Position numbers and translations under genes: made by a program. Shown here in pieces: positions 45,871 to 55,025 of a stretch of DNA of 64,000 nt. Location: contig JAJDYJ010000019.1 in the NCBI GenBank assembly GCA_022822865.1, positions 56,071-120,070 of the forward strand, written 5' to 3'. Each line of letters starts with the position of its first letter. The stretch's first letter is position 1. The DNA comes from Pseudomonadales bacterium. GTDB lineage: Bacteria; Pseudomonadota; Gammaproteobacteria; Pseudomonadales; Pseudohongiellaceae. A model generated the notes under the pieces. That model ran no database searches and was not told the DNA's origin. It was given only the letters and a program-made list of their open reading frames with translations.

Positions 45871-45906
45871 GTCCTGTTAAGATAAGTCAACTTTCCTTAA
45901 CAGGAC
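45871..45906 (+). promoter_or_regulatory. Inverted repeat over the ATPase ribosome-binding site
   Basis: GTCCTGTTAAG (45871-45881) is exactly complementary to CTTAACAGGAC (45896-45906), with 14 nt between. The right arm contains the CAGGA ribosome-binding site of the gene starting at 45913. As RNA it would hide the site; as DNA it could bind a repressor. Confidence 0.6.
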
Positions 45907-45912
45907 ATTGCC

Positions 45913-47352
45913 ATGCTGGAAATTTCCGACACGGACCTGCGGAAAAGTGTCGCCCGCGACAACTCCTGGTGGGAGACAGGATCGATTCCGCTGGCGTCCG
46001 GTCTGCGTGAACGCGCCTATTTCAAAGCCTTCCGAAAGCTGGCGCTGAACTGGAATGTGCATCGGTCCGTCATGCTGATGGGACCGAGGCGCGTCGGTAA
46101 AACCGTGATGCTCCACCAGTTGATCGAACATGCGTTGGCGGAAGGATTTCCACGCGACAGGATTTTTTCATGCTCCATCGACACTCCTTTGTATAGCGGG
46201 ATGACGCTTGAGCGGCTGGTCGACCTGTTCGAGACGCTGAAACCGCATGACCCCGGCTCTCGAAGATTGATCGTTTTCGATGAAATCCAGTACCTGAAGG
46301 ACTGGGAAGTCCATCTGAAAGTGCTGACGGACAGGTTTCCCGCAACGCGGTTTATCGCTTCGGGCTCCGCCGCGGCCGCCTTGCGGCTCAAGAGCACCGA
46401 AAGCGGCGCGGGGCGGTTTACAGACTTTTACTTGCCGCCCCTTACATTCCCCGAATTTCTGAATTTCAAGAAGGTGGAAGACGACCTGGTACAAGAGAAA
46501 CAAACTAATTCGGAAATCGATTATATGGTTCGGGATGTAGGGGAATTGAATCGCGAGTTTATCGACTATCTGAATTACGGCGGCTATCCCGAGGCAGTCC
46601 TGAATCGGGAAGTAAGAGGGGATTCGACGCGCTATCTCGGGCGGGACGTCATCGACAAGGTATTGCTCAGGGACTTGCCCAGTCTGTACGGCATCCAGGA
46701 CATTCCTGAATTAAACAGGCTTTTCAACACGATCGCATACCGTTCCGGGCAAGAATTCAGCCCCGACGGTTTGGCCAGCAGTTCGGGCGTGTCGAAAATC
46801 ACGATCAACCGATATCTGGAATACCTCGAAGCCGCATTCCTGATCTTCAGGGTCAACCGGATAGACGATTCCGGCAAGACCTTCCGCAGACAAAGACAGT
46901 TCAAGCTTTACTTGACCAATCCCTCAATGCGGGCTGCCCTTTTTTCTTCCCTTGACGAAGATGACGAAGCTATGGGGCACATGGCGGAAACCGCGATTTT
47001 CAGCCAATGGTCGCACGCGGATGTCGCAAGAAAGTTGCATTACGCCCAATGGAAAAGCGGTCGCCAACTCAGGGAAGTGGACCTCGTGATATTGGCGTTG
47101 TTCTCTTGGGGCGCCGCTCCCGTTCATCCCACCGAGATCAAGTGGTCGGACCGGCATGTCAGCCGCCCGAGCGAACTGAAGGGTCTGGTTGAATTCGCCA
47201 AAAAGAACTCCGCATCCAACTTGCCGACAGCGACAGCCACGACCAGAACCTTCACCGGAGAGACACAGTTCGACGGCGTGAATATCGAGTACATTCCCTG
47301 TGCCCTATATTGCTACAAGCTTGGACAGGCAATGTTGCCTGAGGCGCTTTGA
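45913..47352 (+). CDS. AAA_14/DUF4143-type ATP-binding protein (first)
   Basis: A 479-residue ATPase of the group annotated AAA_14 plus DUF4143. Walker A is GPRRVGKT (57-64) and Walker B RLIVFDEIQ (118-126). RFIASGSAAAALR is the sensor region, a winged-helix segment lies near GLASSSGVSKITINRYLEYLE, and the C-terminal part carries REVDLVI...PTEIKWSDR, which resembles a PD-(D/E)XK nuclease core. These proteins are common mobile accessory genes of unknown role. It lies between hemC and a Fic gene, with palindromes upstream. A second, shorter member is at 56497-57654. Confidence 0.85.
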   Translation: MLEISDTDLRKSVARDNSWWETGSIPLASGLRERAYFKAFRKLALNWNVHRSVMLMGPRRVGKTVMLHQLIEHALAEGFPRDRIFSCSIDTPLYSGMTLERLVDLFETLKPHDPGSRRLIVFDEIQYLKDWEVHLKVLTDRFPATRFIASGSAAAALRLKSTESGAGRFTDFYLPPLTFPEFLNFKKVEDDLVQEKQTNSEIDYMVRDVGELNREFIDYLNYGGYPEAVLNREVRGDSTRYLGRDVIDKVLLRDLPSLYGIQDIPELNRLFNTIAYRSGQEFSPDGLASSSGVSKITINRYLEYLEAAFLIFRVNRIDDSGKTFRRQRQFKLYLTNPSMRAALFSSLDEDDEAMGHMAETAIFSQWSHADVARKLHYAQWKSGRQLREVDLVILALFSWGAAPVHPTEIKWSDRHVSRPSELKGLVEFAKKNSASNLPTATATTRTFTGETQFDGVNIEYIPCALYCYKLGQAMLPEAL

Positions 47353-47404
47353 GTTTCACACCCCATGCAGGTAGTGCGGAAAGTACAATAAGCCAAATCT
47401 TTAT

Positions 47405-47428
47405 TTTACTTTTATCTGATAAAGTATA
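47405..47428 (+). promoter_or_regulatory. Operator-like palindrome before the Fic gene, with -10 box
   Basis: TTTACTT (47405-47411), 10 nt, AAGTATA (47422-47428) matches the site before the ATPase in both arms and spacing. A perfect -10 TATAAT (47425-47430) overlaps its right arm, so binding would block initiation. The direct repeat AAAGTACAATAAGC lies 12 nt upstream. Confidence 0.55.
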
Positions 47429-47475
47429 ATAATCGTCGTCGATTTCGGCATGAGCGGCAATAGAGGCGAGAAATC

Positions 47476-48633
47476 GTGAAACGAGACCGGGCCGGTGAAT
47501 ATCTCGAAACTGCGGCGGGTGGCGAGGTCGTTCGCGCATTCGTGCCGGCGCCCTTGCCGCCACGGCCTGCGATCGCAATGGACGGCGAATTGTTGAAGGC
47601 GCTGGCGGCAGCGTCCGCGGCGCTTGGCCGGCTCGATGGAGTCGCCCATATATTCCCCGACAAAATGCTTCTCATCTATTCCTATGTGCGCAAGGAAGCG
47701 GTGCTGTCTTCCCAGATCGAAGGCACTCAATCTTCGCTTTCCGACCTTCTCTTGAGCGAGTTCGCGGAGGTTCCGGGCGTTCCGCGGCACGATACCGCCG
47801 AGGTTTCCAACTGCGTAGCCGCGCTCGACCACGGAATCAGGCGAGTACGCGAAGGCTTCCCCCTCTCGAATCGATTGTTCTGGGAAATCCACGAAATCCT
47901 GCTGTCGAGCGGACGGGGAAGCCAGATGCTTCCCGGGCAATATCGCAACAGCCAGAACTGGATCGGCGGAAGCCGGCCGGGAAACGCGCGTTTCGTCCCG
48001 CCGCCGCATAACGAAGTGCCGAATTGCATGGCCGATCTGGAAAGATTCCTCAATGAAGACGGTAAATCCCTGCCGTCCCTCGTACGGGCGGGGCTGGCCC
48101 ATGTGCAATTCGAGACCATTCACCCGTTTCTCGATGGCAACGGTCGGGTGGGACGCATACTGATAACGCTGCTCTTGTGTGCGGACGGTGTGTTGCAAGA
48201 ACCGCTGCTCTATCTGAGTCTTTACTTCAAGCAAAACAGGGAGACTTACTACGAACTGCTGAATCGCACGCGGCAAGATGGCGATTGGGAAGCCTGGCTG
48301 TTGTTTTTCCTCGAAGGCGTCGTGGTGATCGCCAACAAGGCCTTCGAGGCCGCGAACCAGTTGAATCGGCTGTTTCGGGAGGATCGCGAAAGAATCTCCG
48401 CGGCCGCGAAACAACGCGCGAATTCCGCCTTGCGAATTCACGAGGCGCTGATGGAGCGACCCCTTGTTTCACTGCCTTACGCCTGTGAAAAAACCAATCT
48501 GACGTTTCGCACCGCCGCAAAGGCAATGGAAGCACTGGTCTCCCTGGGGATTGCGGAGGAAGTGACGGGCAGGGCCCGAAATCGTCTTTTCGTCTACCGG
48601 AATTACGTCGACACGCTCAACGAAGAGACTTGA
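47476..48633 (+). CDS. Fic-domain protein (putative AMP-transferase)
   Basis: A 385-residue Fic protein. The catalytic motif HPFLDGNGRVGR is complete (216-227), and an N-terminal inhibitory motif of the (S/T)xxxE(G/N) type is seen as SSQIEG (78-83), marking a self-inhibited class II enzyme. The C-terminus (from about 310) has a winged-helix fold, so the protein may bind its own promoter. Fic enzymes transfer AMP or related groups to hydroxyl side chains of target proteins. Start is GTG with AGAGGCGAG upstream. It follows the ATPase by 123 bp and has a related operator, suggesting joint regulation. Confidence 0.92.
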   Translation: MKRDRAGEYLETAAGGEVVRAFVPAPLPPRPAIAMDGELLKALAAASAALGRLDGVAHIFPDKMLLIYSYVRKEAVLSSQIEGTQSSLSDLLLSEFAEVPGVPRHDTAEVSNCVAALDHGIRRVREGFPLSNRLFWEIHEILLSSGRGSQMLPGQYRNSQNWIGGSRPGNARFVPPPHNEVPNCMADLERFLNEDGKSLPSLVRAGLAHVQFETIHPFLDGNGRVGRILITLLLCADGVLQEPLLYLSLYFKQNRETYYELLNRTRQDGDWEAWLLFFLEGVVVIANKAFEAANQLNRLFREDRERISAAAKQRANSALRIHEALMERPLVSLPYACEKTNLTFRTAAKAMEALVSLGIAEEVTGRARNRLFVYRNYVDTLNEET

Positions 48634-48696
48634 GTGGGCTTCAGTTGTCTGATCCGGTGATTCCACATTCTGTCAATCGCGGAAAATACATGCTGC

Positions 48697-48724
48697 TATA
48701 ATCGCCAGCCTTTTCCTGGCTGGC
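48697..48724 (+). promoter_or_regulatory. argH promoter -10 and 5' leader hairpin
   Basis: A perfect -10 TATAAT (48697-48702) stands 49 bp before argH; the -35 region is weak. GCCAGCC (48704-48710) and GGCTGGC (48718-48724) form a 7-bp hairpin at about the transcript's 5' end, which could stabilise the mRNA. Confidence 0.5.
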
Positions 48725-48750
48725 GAGCTTGCCGGCGGCGGGCGGATTTT

Positions 48751-50199
48751 ATGGGCGACAAGAAAGGCGATTCCGGCGGCGGCAAGTCCGGCAAGCCCGA
48801 CAAGCTTTGGGGCGGGCGGTTTTCCGAAGCGACGGACGAATTCATCGAGCGGTTTACCGCTTCGGTGGGCTTTGACGCGCGCCTCTACAAGCAGGACATC
48901 GCCGGCTCGATAGCCCACGCGACCATGCTTGCCGAGGCCGGGGTGCTGACCGGAGAGGAAGCGCGGCAGATCGTCGACGGGCTGGAAGCCATTCGCGCCG
49001 ATATCGAACAGGGCCGGTTCGAATGGTCCGTCGAACTCGAAGACGTACACATGAACGTCGAGGCCGCCTTGACCGCGCGCATCGGCGAGGTCGGCAAGAA
49101 ACTGCATACCGGCCGCTCGCGCAACGATCAGGTCGCCACCGATTTGCGGCTTTACGTCAGGGACGAGATCGACGCGATTCGCGGCCTGTTGTGGAACTTG
49201 CAGACGGCCCTCGTCGATCTTGCCGAACGCGAAGCCGATACGATCATGCCCGGCTTCACGCATTTGCAATCGGCGCAGCCGGTAACGTTCGGCCATCATA
49301 TGCTCGCCTGGTACGAAATGCTCGAGCGCGACGACGCCCGCCTGGCGGATTGCCGCAAGCGCGTGAACGTCTCGCCGCTCGGCGCCGCCGCTCTTGCCGG
49401 CACGAGCTTTCCCATCGACCGCGCCCGTACGGCGGAACTGCTCGGCTTCAATGCGCCCGCGGGCAATTCTCTCGATGCGGTCAGCGACCGGGATTTCGCC
49501 ATCGAACTCGCGGCCGCGGGCAGCATTCTCATGACGCATCTGTCGCGCTTTTCCGAGGAACTCGTGCTCTGGATGTCGGCGCAATTCGGCTTCGTCGATC
49601 TGCCCGACCGTTTTTGCACGGGTTCGTCGATCATGCCGCAGAAGAAGAATCCAGACGTGCCCGAACTGGTCCGCGGCAAGGCGGGGCGCGTCCAGGGCCA
49701 CCTGCAATCGCTGCTGAGCCTGATGAAATCCCAGCCGCTGGCTTACAACAAGGACAACCAGGAAGACAAGGAACCCGTCTTCGATCTGATCGACACGCTC
49801 AAGGACTGCCTGTTCGCCTATGGCGAGATGATCCCCGCCATCGAATGCCGGCGCGAGGTCATGCGCGAGGCGGCCGGAAGAGATTGCGCCACCGCTACCG
49901 ATCTGGCGGATTACCTGGTCCGCAAAGGTCTTGCCTTCCGCGACGCTCACGCCGTGACGGGCAAGGCCGTGGCTGTGGCGCTGGAGCGGGGCAGGGAACT
50001 GCACGAATTGACCCTCGAGGAACTGAACGGTTTTTCCGGACGGATCGAAGCAGATATCTACGACGTTCTCACCGTGGAAGGTTCGGTCGCCGCCCGCGAT
50101 CATTTCGGCGGAACCGCGCCGGCGCAAGTGAGAGCCGCGGTGAAACTGGCGAGAAAGGCGCTCGCCGCGCGCAAGCCCACCCGGGAGCCCGCGGCGTAG
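48751..50199 (+). CDS. argH: Argininosuccinate lyase
   Basis: A 482-residue enzyme for the last step of arginine synthesis, splitting argininosuccinate to arginine and fumarate. Family marks are [60 protein letters not shown] and the signature [12 protein letters not shown]. The N-terminus has a short Lys/Gly-rich extension. In Pseudomonas argH lies beside hemC with the algZ/algR genes between them; here the ATPase and Fic genes occupy that space. Confidence 0.97.
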   Translation: MGDKKGDSGGGKSGKPDKLWGGRFSEATDEFIERFTASVGFDARLYKQDIAGSIAHATMLAEAGVLTGEEARQIVDGLEAIRADIEQGRFEWSVELEDVHMNVEAALTARIGEVGKKLHTGRSRNDQVATDLRLYVRDEIDAIRGLLWNLQTALVDLAEREADTIMPGFTHLQSAQPVTFGHHMLAWYEMLERDDARLADCRKRVNVSPLGAAALAGTSFPIDRARTAELLGFNAPAGNSLDAVSDRDFAIELAAAGSILMTHLSRFSEELVLWMSAQFGFVDLPDRFCTGSSIMPQKKNPDVPELVRGKAGRVQGHLQSLLSLMKSQPLAYNKDNQEDKEPVFDLIDTLKDCLFAYGEMIPAIECRREVMREAAGRDCATATDLADYLVRKGLAFRDAHAVTGKAVAVALERGRELHELTLEELNGFSGRIEADIYDVLTVEGSVAARDHFGGTAPAQVRAAVKLARKALAARKPTREPAA

Positions 50200-50264
50200 G
50201 CAAATTGCATTGACCATGGCGAATTCGTACCATCGAAAGATCATTCAAGGCTTCCGGGTAAAGC

Positions 50265-50963
50265 GTGAAGAAGATCCTGATCCTCGATGACGACGAGAAA
50301 CTGGGCCTGCTGCTCACGCAGTACCTGGAACGCCATGGCATGGAATGCCATGTGGCCCTGACGCCGCCGCGGGGCTTCGAGATGCTCAAGAAACTCAAGC
50401 CCGACCTGCTGATTCTCGATGTCATGCTGCCGGTCATGGACGGCTTCGACGTGTGCAAGGAAATCCGCGCCAAGACGTCGATCTACGGAAATCTGCCGAT
50501 CCTCATGTTGACCGCCCACGCCGAAGTCAACGACCGCATCGCCGGGCTCGAACTCGGCGCCGACGATTATCTGCCCAAACCCTTCGAACCCCGGGAACTG
50601 CTCGCCCGCATCCAGAACGTTCTCCGCCGCAGCCTGGACGACTACGATTCGCGCGAGATCAGGCAGATCGAAGGACTCGACGTGGACGCGTCGCGCAGGG
50701 AAGTGAAGCTCGACGGCGAAGTGCTCGATCTCACCACCATGGAATACGAATTGCTGATCCTGTTCATGCAATTTCCGAACAAGACCTTCTCCAGGGACGA
50801 ACTCATGAACCGCTTGCGCGGGATAAACGCCGAACTGTTCTCGCGGGCCGTCGATACCCTCGTGAGCCGCCTGCGGCACAAATTGCACGATACCTCGAAG
50901 ACGCCGCGTTTCATCAAGACCGTCTGGGGCCGCGGCTACACCTTCGTCGGCCAGCAGTTGTGA
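50265..50963 (+). CDS. OmpR-family response regulator
   Basis: A 232-residue regulator. The receiver has the acidic pair LILDDDEK, phospho-acceptor Asp52 (LLILDVML), Thr in MLTAHAE and Lys in LPKPF. The C-terminal winged helix shows LDLTTMEYELLILFMQFPNKTFSRDEL and TVWGRGYTFV. It resembles CpxR/RstA. Start is GTG with only a weak RBS. Its stop overlaps the kinase start (GTGA), so the pair is coupled. It would activate or repress an unknown envelope-stress or adaptation regulon. Confidence 0.93.
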   Translation: MKKILILDDDEKLGLLLTQYLERHGMECHVALTPPRGFEMLKKLKPDLLILDVMLPVMDGFDVCKEIRAKTSIYGNLPILMLTAHAEVNDRIAGLELGADDYLPKPFEPRELLARIQNVLRRSLDDYDSREIRQIEGLDVDASRREVKLDGEVLDLTTMEYELLILFMQFPNKTFSRDELMNRLRGINAELFSRAVDTLVSRLRHKLHDTSKTPRFIKTVWGRGYTFVGQQL

Positions 50964-52288
50964 ACGCGCTGATCCAGTCAATCCGGCGCTCGCTGTTCCT
51001 GCGCCTGCTGCTCATTTTCGGCACCACCGTATTGCTGTTCTTCATCATCATTTTCTGGTCCCTGCGGCTGGTCACCGATACCGGGAATACGATCGACGCG
51101 ATCCCTGATTTTTTCACCCGCAACATCGATTCGATCATCGACATCGAAAGCATCGGCTCGCCGCCCAATCTGGCCAACGCCATGCGGCTGGCGGAAGAAC
51201 TCGGCTGGACCATCCAGATTCGCAGCCCGATCATGCGCTGGAGTTCCGACACCGACGACCGCATCGACGTCACCCAGGCGGAATTCGACCACACGCTGAG
51301 CGCCGACGCCGAAATCCGCAGAATCGGCGGCGAAGACATCATCATGGTGGAGCGCGGCGGCTACGAGTTCTATCTCTATCAGCGCGCCGTTCCCGAGCCG
51401 GCAATCAATTACCTCGTACTCTACGTCGGCTTCACCCTGGCCGCGCTGGTGCTGCTGATCAACTATTTCATGGTGAACCGGCTGCTTTCTCCCGTCCGGC
51501 TGCTCAAGCAGGGCGCCGAACGGATCCGCAACGGCGACCTCGGCTTTCGCGTCGACAGCGACCGGCAGGACGAACTCGGAGAACTCACCGAAAGCATCAA
51601 CCACATGGCGGATTCGCTGCAGTCGATGCTCGAGGCCAAACGCCAGTTGCTGCTCGCGATCAGCCACGAATTGCGTTCGCCGCTGGCGAAGGCGAAATTG
51701 CGGCTGGAATTTCTCGACGAAAGCGAGCAGACCGATCAGCTTCGCGAGGACATCAACGACATCGACCTGCTGATCGCCGACCTGATCGAGGCCGAACGCC
51801 TCAACCAGGAACATTCGGTGCTCGTTGCCGAAGCTGTGCGCCTCGGCGGTTTCGTGCGCTCGGTTACCGAACAGTACGTGGAATACAAGGGCAGCCTGGA
51901 AGTGAAAATCGCCCGGCCCGACCTGGAATTCCATATCGACAAGTTGCGCATCAGGCTGCTGCTCACCAATCTGCTCAACAATGCCGTACGCCATGGCGAA
52001 AACAGGCCGATCCGGGTCAATGTGTCATTCCCGGACGGACAGGCGGAAATCGAAGTCATCGACCGGGGCGAGGGTATACCGGCGGAACATCTCAAGCAGA
52101 TCGCCGAGCCTTTCTATCGCGCCGACAGCGCGCGCCGGCGCAATACCGGCGGCACCGGACTCGGTCTGTATCTTTGCCGGCTGATCGCCGAAGCCCACGG
52201 CGGCGCGCTCGAAATCGAAAGCGAGGCCGGCGAGGGCGCCCGCGTGATCGTGCGGCTGCCGCGCCGTCCCGTCGCGGCGTCGCAGTAG
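50960..52288 (+). CDS. Sensor histidine kinase of the two-component pair
   Basis: A 442-residue membrane kinase starting at GTG. A first membrane helix (FLRLLLIFGTTVLLFFIIIFW) and a second near residue 160 (YLVLYVGFTLAALVLLINYF) frame a periplasmic sensor of about 110 residues. A HAMP domain, the phospho-acceptor His236 (ISHELRSPLAK) and the ATP-binding domain follow, with NLLNNAVRHG, DRGEGIP and GGTGLGLYLCRLI. It should phosphorylate the regulator encoded just upstream. The stimulus is unknown. Confidence 0.93.
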   Translation: MNALIQSIRRSLFLRLLLIFGTTVLLFFIIIFWSLRLVTDTGNTIDAIPDFFTRNIDSIIDIESIGSPPNLANAMRLAEELGWTIQIRSPIMRWSSDTDDRIDVTQAEFDHTLSADAEIRRIGGEDIIMVERGGYEFYLYQRAVPEPAINYLVLYVGFTLAALVLLINYFMVNRLLSPVRLLKQGAERIRNGDLGFRVDSDRQDELGELTESINHMADSLQSMLEAKRQLLLAISHELRSPLAKAKLRLEFLDESEQTDQLREDINDIDLLIADLIEAERLNQEHSVLVAEAVRLGGFVRSVTEQYVEYKGSLEVKIARPDLEFHIDKLRIRLLLTNLLNNAVRHGENRPIRVNVSFPDGQAEIEVIDRGEGIPAEHLKQIAEPFYRADSARRRNTGGTGLGLYLCRLIAEAHGGALEIESEAGEGARVIVRLPRRPVAASQ

Positions 52289-52294
52289 CTGGCC

Positions 52295-54262
52295 TTACGC
52301 CAGGCCCAGGCGGCGCCGTCTGGCGCGCAGCAGGAAAACTCCCAGAACCAGAACGCTCAGCAGCACCGGCACGAGCAAGGTATTGAGCCATTGCAGGTTG
52401 GCGCCGAGCCTTTCGATATCTTCCGTCAACTGGAACTGTACGTCGCGCAAACGGCGGCGCGTGTCGATCATTTCCTGGTTGAACCCGTCGATCTCGGCCT
52501 GGATCTCGGGCGCGATCTGTTCGAGCGGCTCGCCTTCCTCGTTCTGGCTCAGGCGCGCGATTTCGGCTTCGGAATCCGCGAGCCGGGCAAGCAATTCGGC
52601 TTCTTCCTCGCGCAGGCGGTCGTCGGCCTGCCGCTGCATTTCGATAACACGGTTGAACGGCCGCGAATAGGCGCCGCGGCTGCGGATGCTTGCCAGATTG
52701 GCGCCGCCGGCGAGATTGTCCAGCGCGTTGACGATCATGTCGCCGTTATTGGCGAAAGGCTGGGGAATGCGCTGGCCGAGGAACTGGGCGACCTGCACCC
52801 ACATGCGGTCCGACATCAGGTCGGTGTCGGCGAACAGCAGGATGTTGACGGGTCCTTCGGATTGCGCGATGTGAGGAACGGTATCGGCTTCCTCTTCCGC
52901 GGACGCGGTATCGATCGCATCTGCCGCGTCTTCTTCGGCCGCCCCGGATTCTTCCTCTTCTTCCACCGGCGGTGGCGGCGGCCCGTCGGGGAAGGCGGAG
53001 TCCACGACGCCGCTGACGCGCGCCGCCAGGGTGTAGCTCTCTGCCGTCGGTTCGAACTCGTCGAACAGCACCGACGGTTCGGTGATGTCCTGAATCAGCG
53101 CCGCTTCCATCAGCATGGAATTGCTCGAGGACTGCATCAGCGGCTCGAATAGCGTGGTGGCGCCTTCCGCGGGGGCGATCACGCCCGCCGAAGAGATATT
53201 GATCGTTTCGAGCCGGCTGGTGATGATGTCGTCGCCGTCGAGATTGGCGCGCTGAATGCCGAGCATGCCGAGATGCGGTTCGGGCCGCGAGCCCTGACCC
53301 ATGGAAACGCGCAAGGCCAGATTGCTGTCGGCGAGCACCTTGCTGCTGTCGTATTCCACGCCCCAGGCTTCAAGCAGCCCCGGCAGATCGGAACTCATGC
53401 CCGCGGGAACGAGGACGCCCTGGGGCGAGCGCGTCACCAGCGAATCGGCGTTGGGGTCGAGGAAGGCGATGACTTCGCCGCCGCGCATGACGTGCTGGTC
53501 GATGGCGTAAAGCATCTGGTCGGACAGGTCGCGCGGATGCACGAGCATGACGATATCGACGTCTTCCTCGATGCTTTCGTCAAACTCACTGATGCGGCGC
53601 ACTTCGTACAATTGACGGATGACGTCCATGACGAACCAGGGCTGCAGCATCTGCTGGGTTCCCGGATCGAAGCCGCCGTCGACATCGAGCTCGGTGAGCA
53701 GGGCCACCACGGTGCGTTCGGGATTGGCCGCCTGGGTGATGAGCTTGACGAATTCGTATTCGAGGAAAGGTTCCTGGTCGGGCCGGATCAGCGGCATGGT
53801 TTCGGAAACGCGCAGGGTTTCCGGCGCGCCTTCGGTCAATGGCTGGGCCGCCACGAGGCCGAAATAGATGGCTTCGCCGCCCTGGGTGACGGGAACCGGC
53901 TGAATGCCGAACTGGTTGGCGAGATCCTCGTCTTCGGAAAACGGTTCGGGGTCGATGGTCGACAGCGTCAGGCGTCCGTTGCTCGCGATCACGATTTCGC
54001 CGAGCAGTTCCTGCACGCGGGTGGCATAGGTTCGAATCTGGGGCACGTCCTCGGTCGCCGAATCCGAATAGAAGAATGTCAGCTCGATCGGCGTCTCAAG
54101 GTTCGAGACGATGTCCCGGGTCGCGGGAGCCAGAGTGAACAGGCGATCTTCGGTCAGGTCCAGGCGCCAGCCCGGCAGCAGGGAAATCACGGCGACCGCG
54201 AATAGCAGGGCCGCTGCGATCAGCACCAGTCCGACCAGTGATACCAGGCGTCCGGTTGTCAT
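52295..54262 (-). CDS. GldG-like ABC-associated membrane/periplasmic protein
   Basis: A 655-residue protein of the group called gliding-motility-associated GldG, or intraflagellar-transport-like (ABC-type uncharacterised transport). One N-terminal helix (VSLVGLVLIAAALLFAVAVI), a large extracytoplasmic region (DLTEDRLFTLAPATRDIVSN), an acidic low-complexity linker with Pro and Glu runs, a coiled coil (RLREEEAELLARLADSEAEI) and a C-terminal helix. The start has AGGA 5 nt upstream. In the order ATPase, permease, GldG it ends an export operon of unknown cargo. Organisms other than Bacteroidetes carry it without gliding. Confidence 0.85.
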   Translation of the reverse strand: MTTGRLVSLVGLVLIAAALLFAVAVISLLPGWRLDLTEDRLFTLAPATRDIVSNLETPIELTFFYSDSATEDVPQIRTYATRVQELLGEIVIASNGRLTLSTIDPEPFSEDEDLANQFGIQPVPVTQGGEAIYFGLVAAQPLTEGAPETLRVSETMPLIRPDQEPFLEYEFVKLITQAANPERTVVALLTELDVDGGFDPGTQQMLQPWFVMDVIRQLYEVRRISEFDESIEEDVDIVMLVHPRDLSDQMLYAIDQHVMRGGEVIAFLDPNADSLVTRSPQGVLVPAGMSSDLPGLLEAWGVEYDSSKVLADSNLALRVSMGQGSRPEPHLGMLGIQRANLDGDDIITSRLETINISSAGVIAPAEGATTLFEPLMQSSSNSMLMEAALIQDITEPSVLFDEFEPTAESYTLAARVSGVVDSAFPDGPPPPPVEEEEESGAAEEDAADAIDTASAEEEADTVPHIAQSEGPVNILLFADTDLMSDRMWVQVAQFLGQRIPQPFANNGDMIVNALDNLAGGANLASIRSRGAYSRPFNRVIEMQRQADDRLREEEAELLARLADSEAEIARLSQNEEGEPLEQIAPEIQAEIDGFNQEMIDTRRRLRDVQFQLTEDIERLGANLQWLNTLLVPVLLSVLVLGVFLLRARRRRLGLA

Positions 54263-54272
54263 ATTCCTAGTC

Positions 54273-55025
54273 CTAATTCGCTTTCTTGATTTCAATGACG
54301 ATTGCGCTGGCGAGCAGCCAGGCGGCGATGAACACGCTGAAGTAAAGCACGTCCCGGATGTCGAGCACGCCCTTGGAGATCGAGTCGAAATGCGTCAGGA
54401 ATCCGAGCGCCGCGAACGCGTCGACGATCGCCTGGGGCGTCCAGTCCGGAAAAGCGTTGAGCAGGATCGGCGAACCCATGATGACGAACAGGAAACAGAT
54501 GCTGACCGTCAGAATGAAGGCGATCACCGGATTGCGGGTGCAGGCGGACATGCACGAGCCGATGGCGAGATAGGCTCCGGCCATGAACCAGCTCCCGATA
54601 TAACTCGCCACGATGACGCCGTTGTCCGGATCGCCGAGATAGTTCGCCGTGATCCAGATCGGGAAAGTCAGCAACAGGGCGATTCCCGTCAGCGCCCAGG
54701 CGGCGAGAAACTTGCCGAGCACGGCGTCCGCGAGTCTTACGGGCAGCGTCAGCAACAGTTCGATGGTGCCGGTCTTGCGTTCGTCGGCCCAGAGCGCCAT
54801 GGCGATGGCCGGCACCATGAACAGGTAGAGCCAGGGATGGAAACCGAAGAACGGCAACAGGTCGGCCTGGCCCCGGGCGTAGAAGCCCCCGAGTTCGAAA
54901 GTGAAAATGCCGTTGGTGATGAGAAAGATCACGATGAACACGTAAGCCAGCGGCGTGGCGAAGTAGCCCATCAGTTCGCGCCGGAAGATGATGCCCAAGT
55001 TGTTTAAGGAGAGCTTCTGCATCAT
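54273..55025 (-). CDS. ABC-2-type permease (GldF-like)
   Basis: A 250-residue inner-membrane protein with about six helices. The pattern IFRRELMGYFATPLAYVFIV, LLPFFGFHPWLYLFMVPAIAM and WADERKTGTIELLLTLPV is typical of ABC-2 permeases of the GldF type. Its start overlaps the ATPase stop (ATGA), and it ends 10 bp before the GldG-like gene. It should form the channel of the complex. Confidence 0.9.
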   Translation of the reverse strand: MMQKLSLNNLGIIFRRELMGYFATPLAYVFIVIFLITNGIFTFELGGFYARGQADLLPFFGFHPWLYLFMVPAIAMALWADERKTGTIELLLTLPVRLADAVLGKFLAAWALTGIALLLTFPIWITANYLGDPDNGVIVASYIGSWFMAGAYLAIGSCMSACTRNPVIAFILTVSICFLFVIMGSPILLNAFPDWTPQAIVDAFAALGFLTHFDSISKGVLDIRDVLYFSVFIAAWLLASAIVIEIKKAN

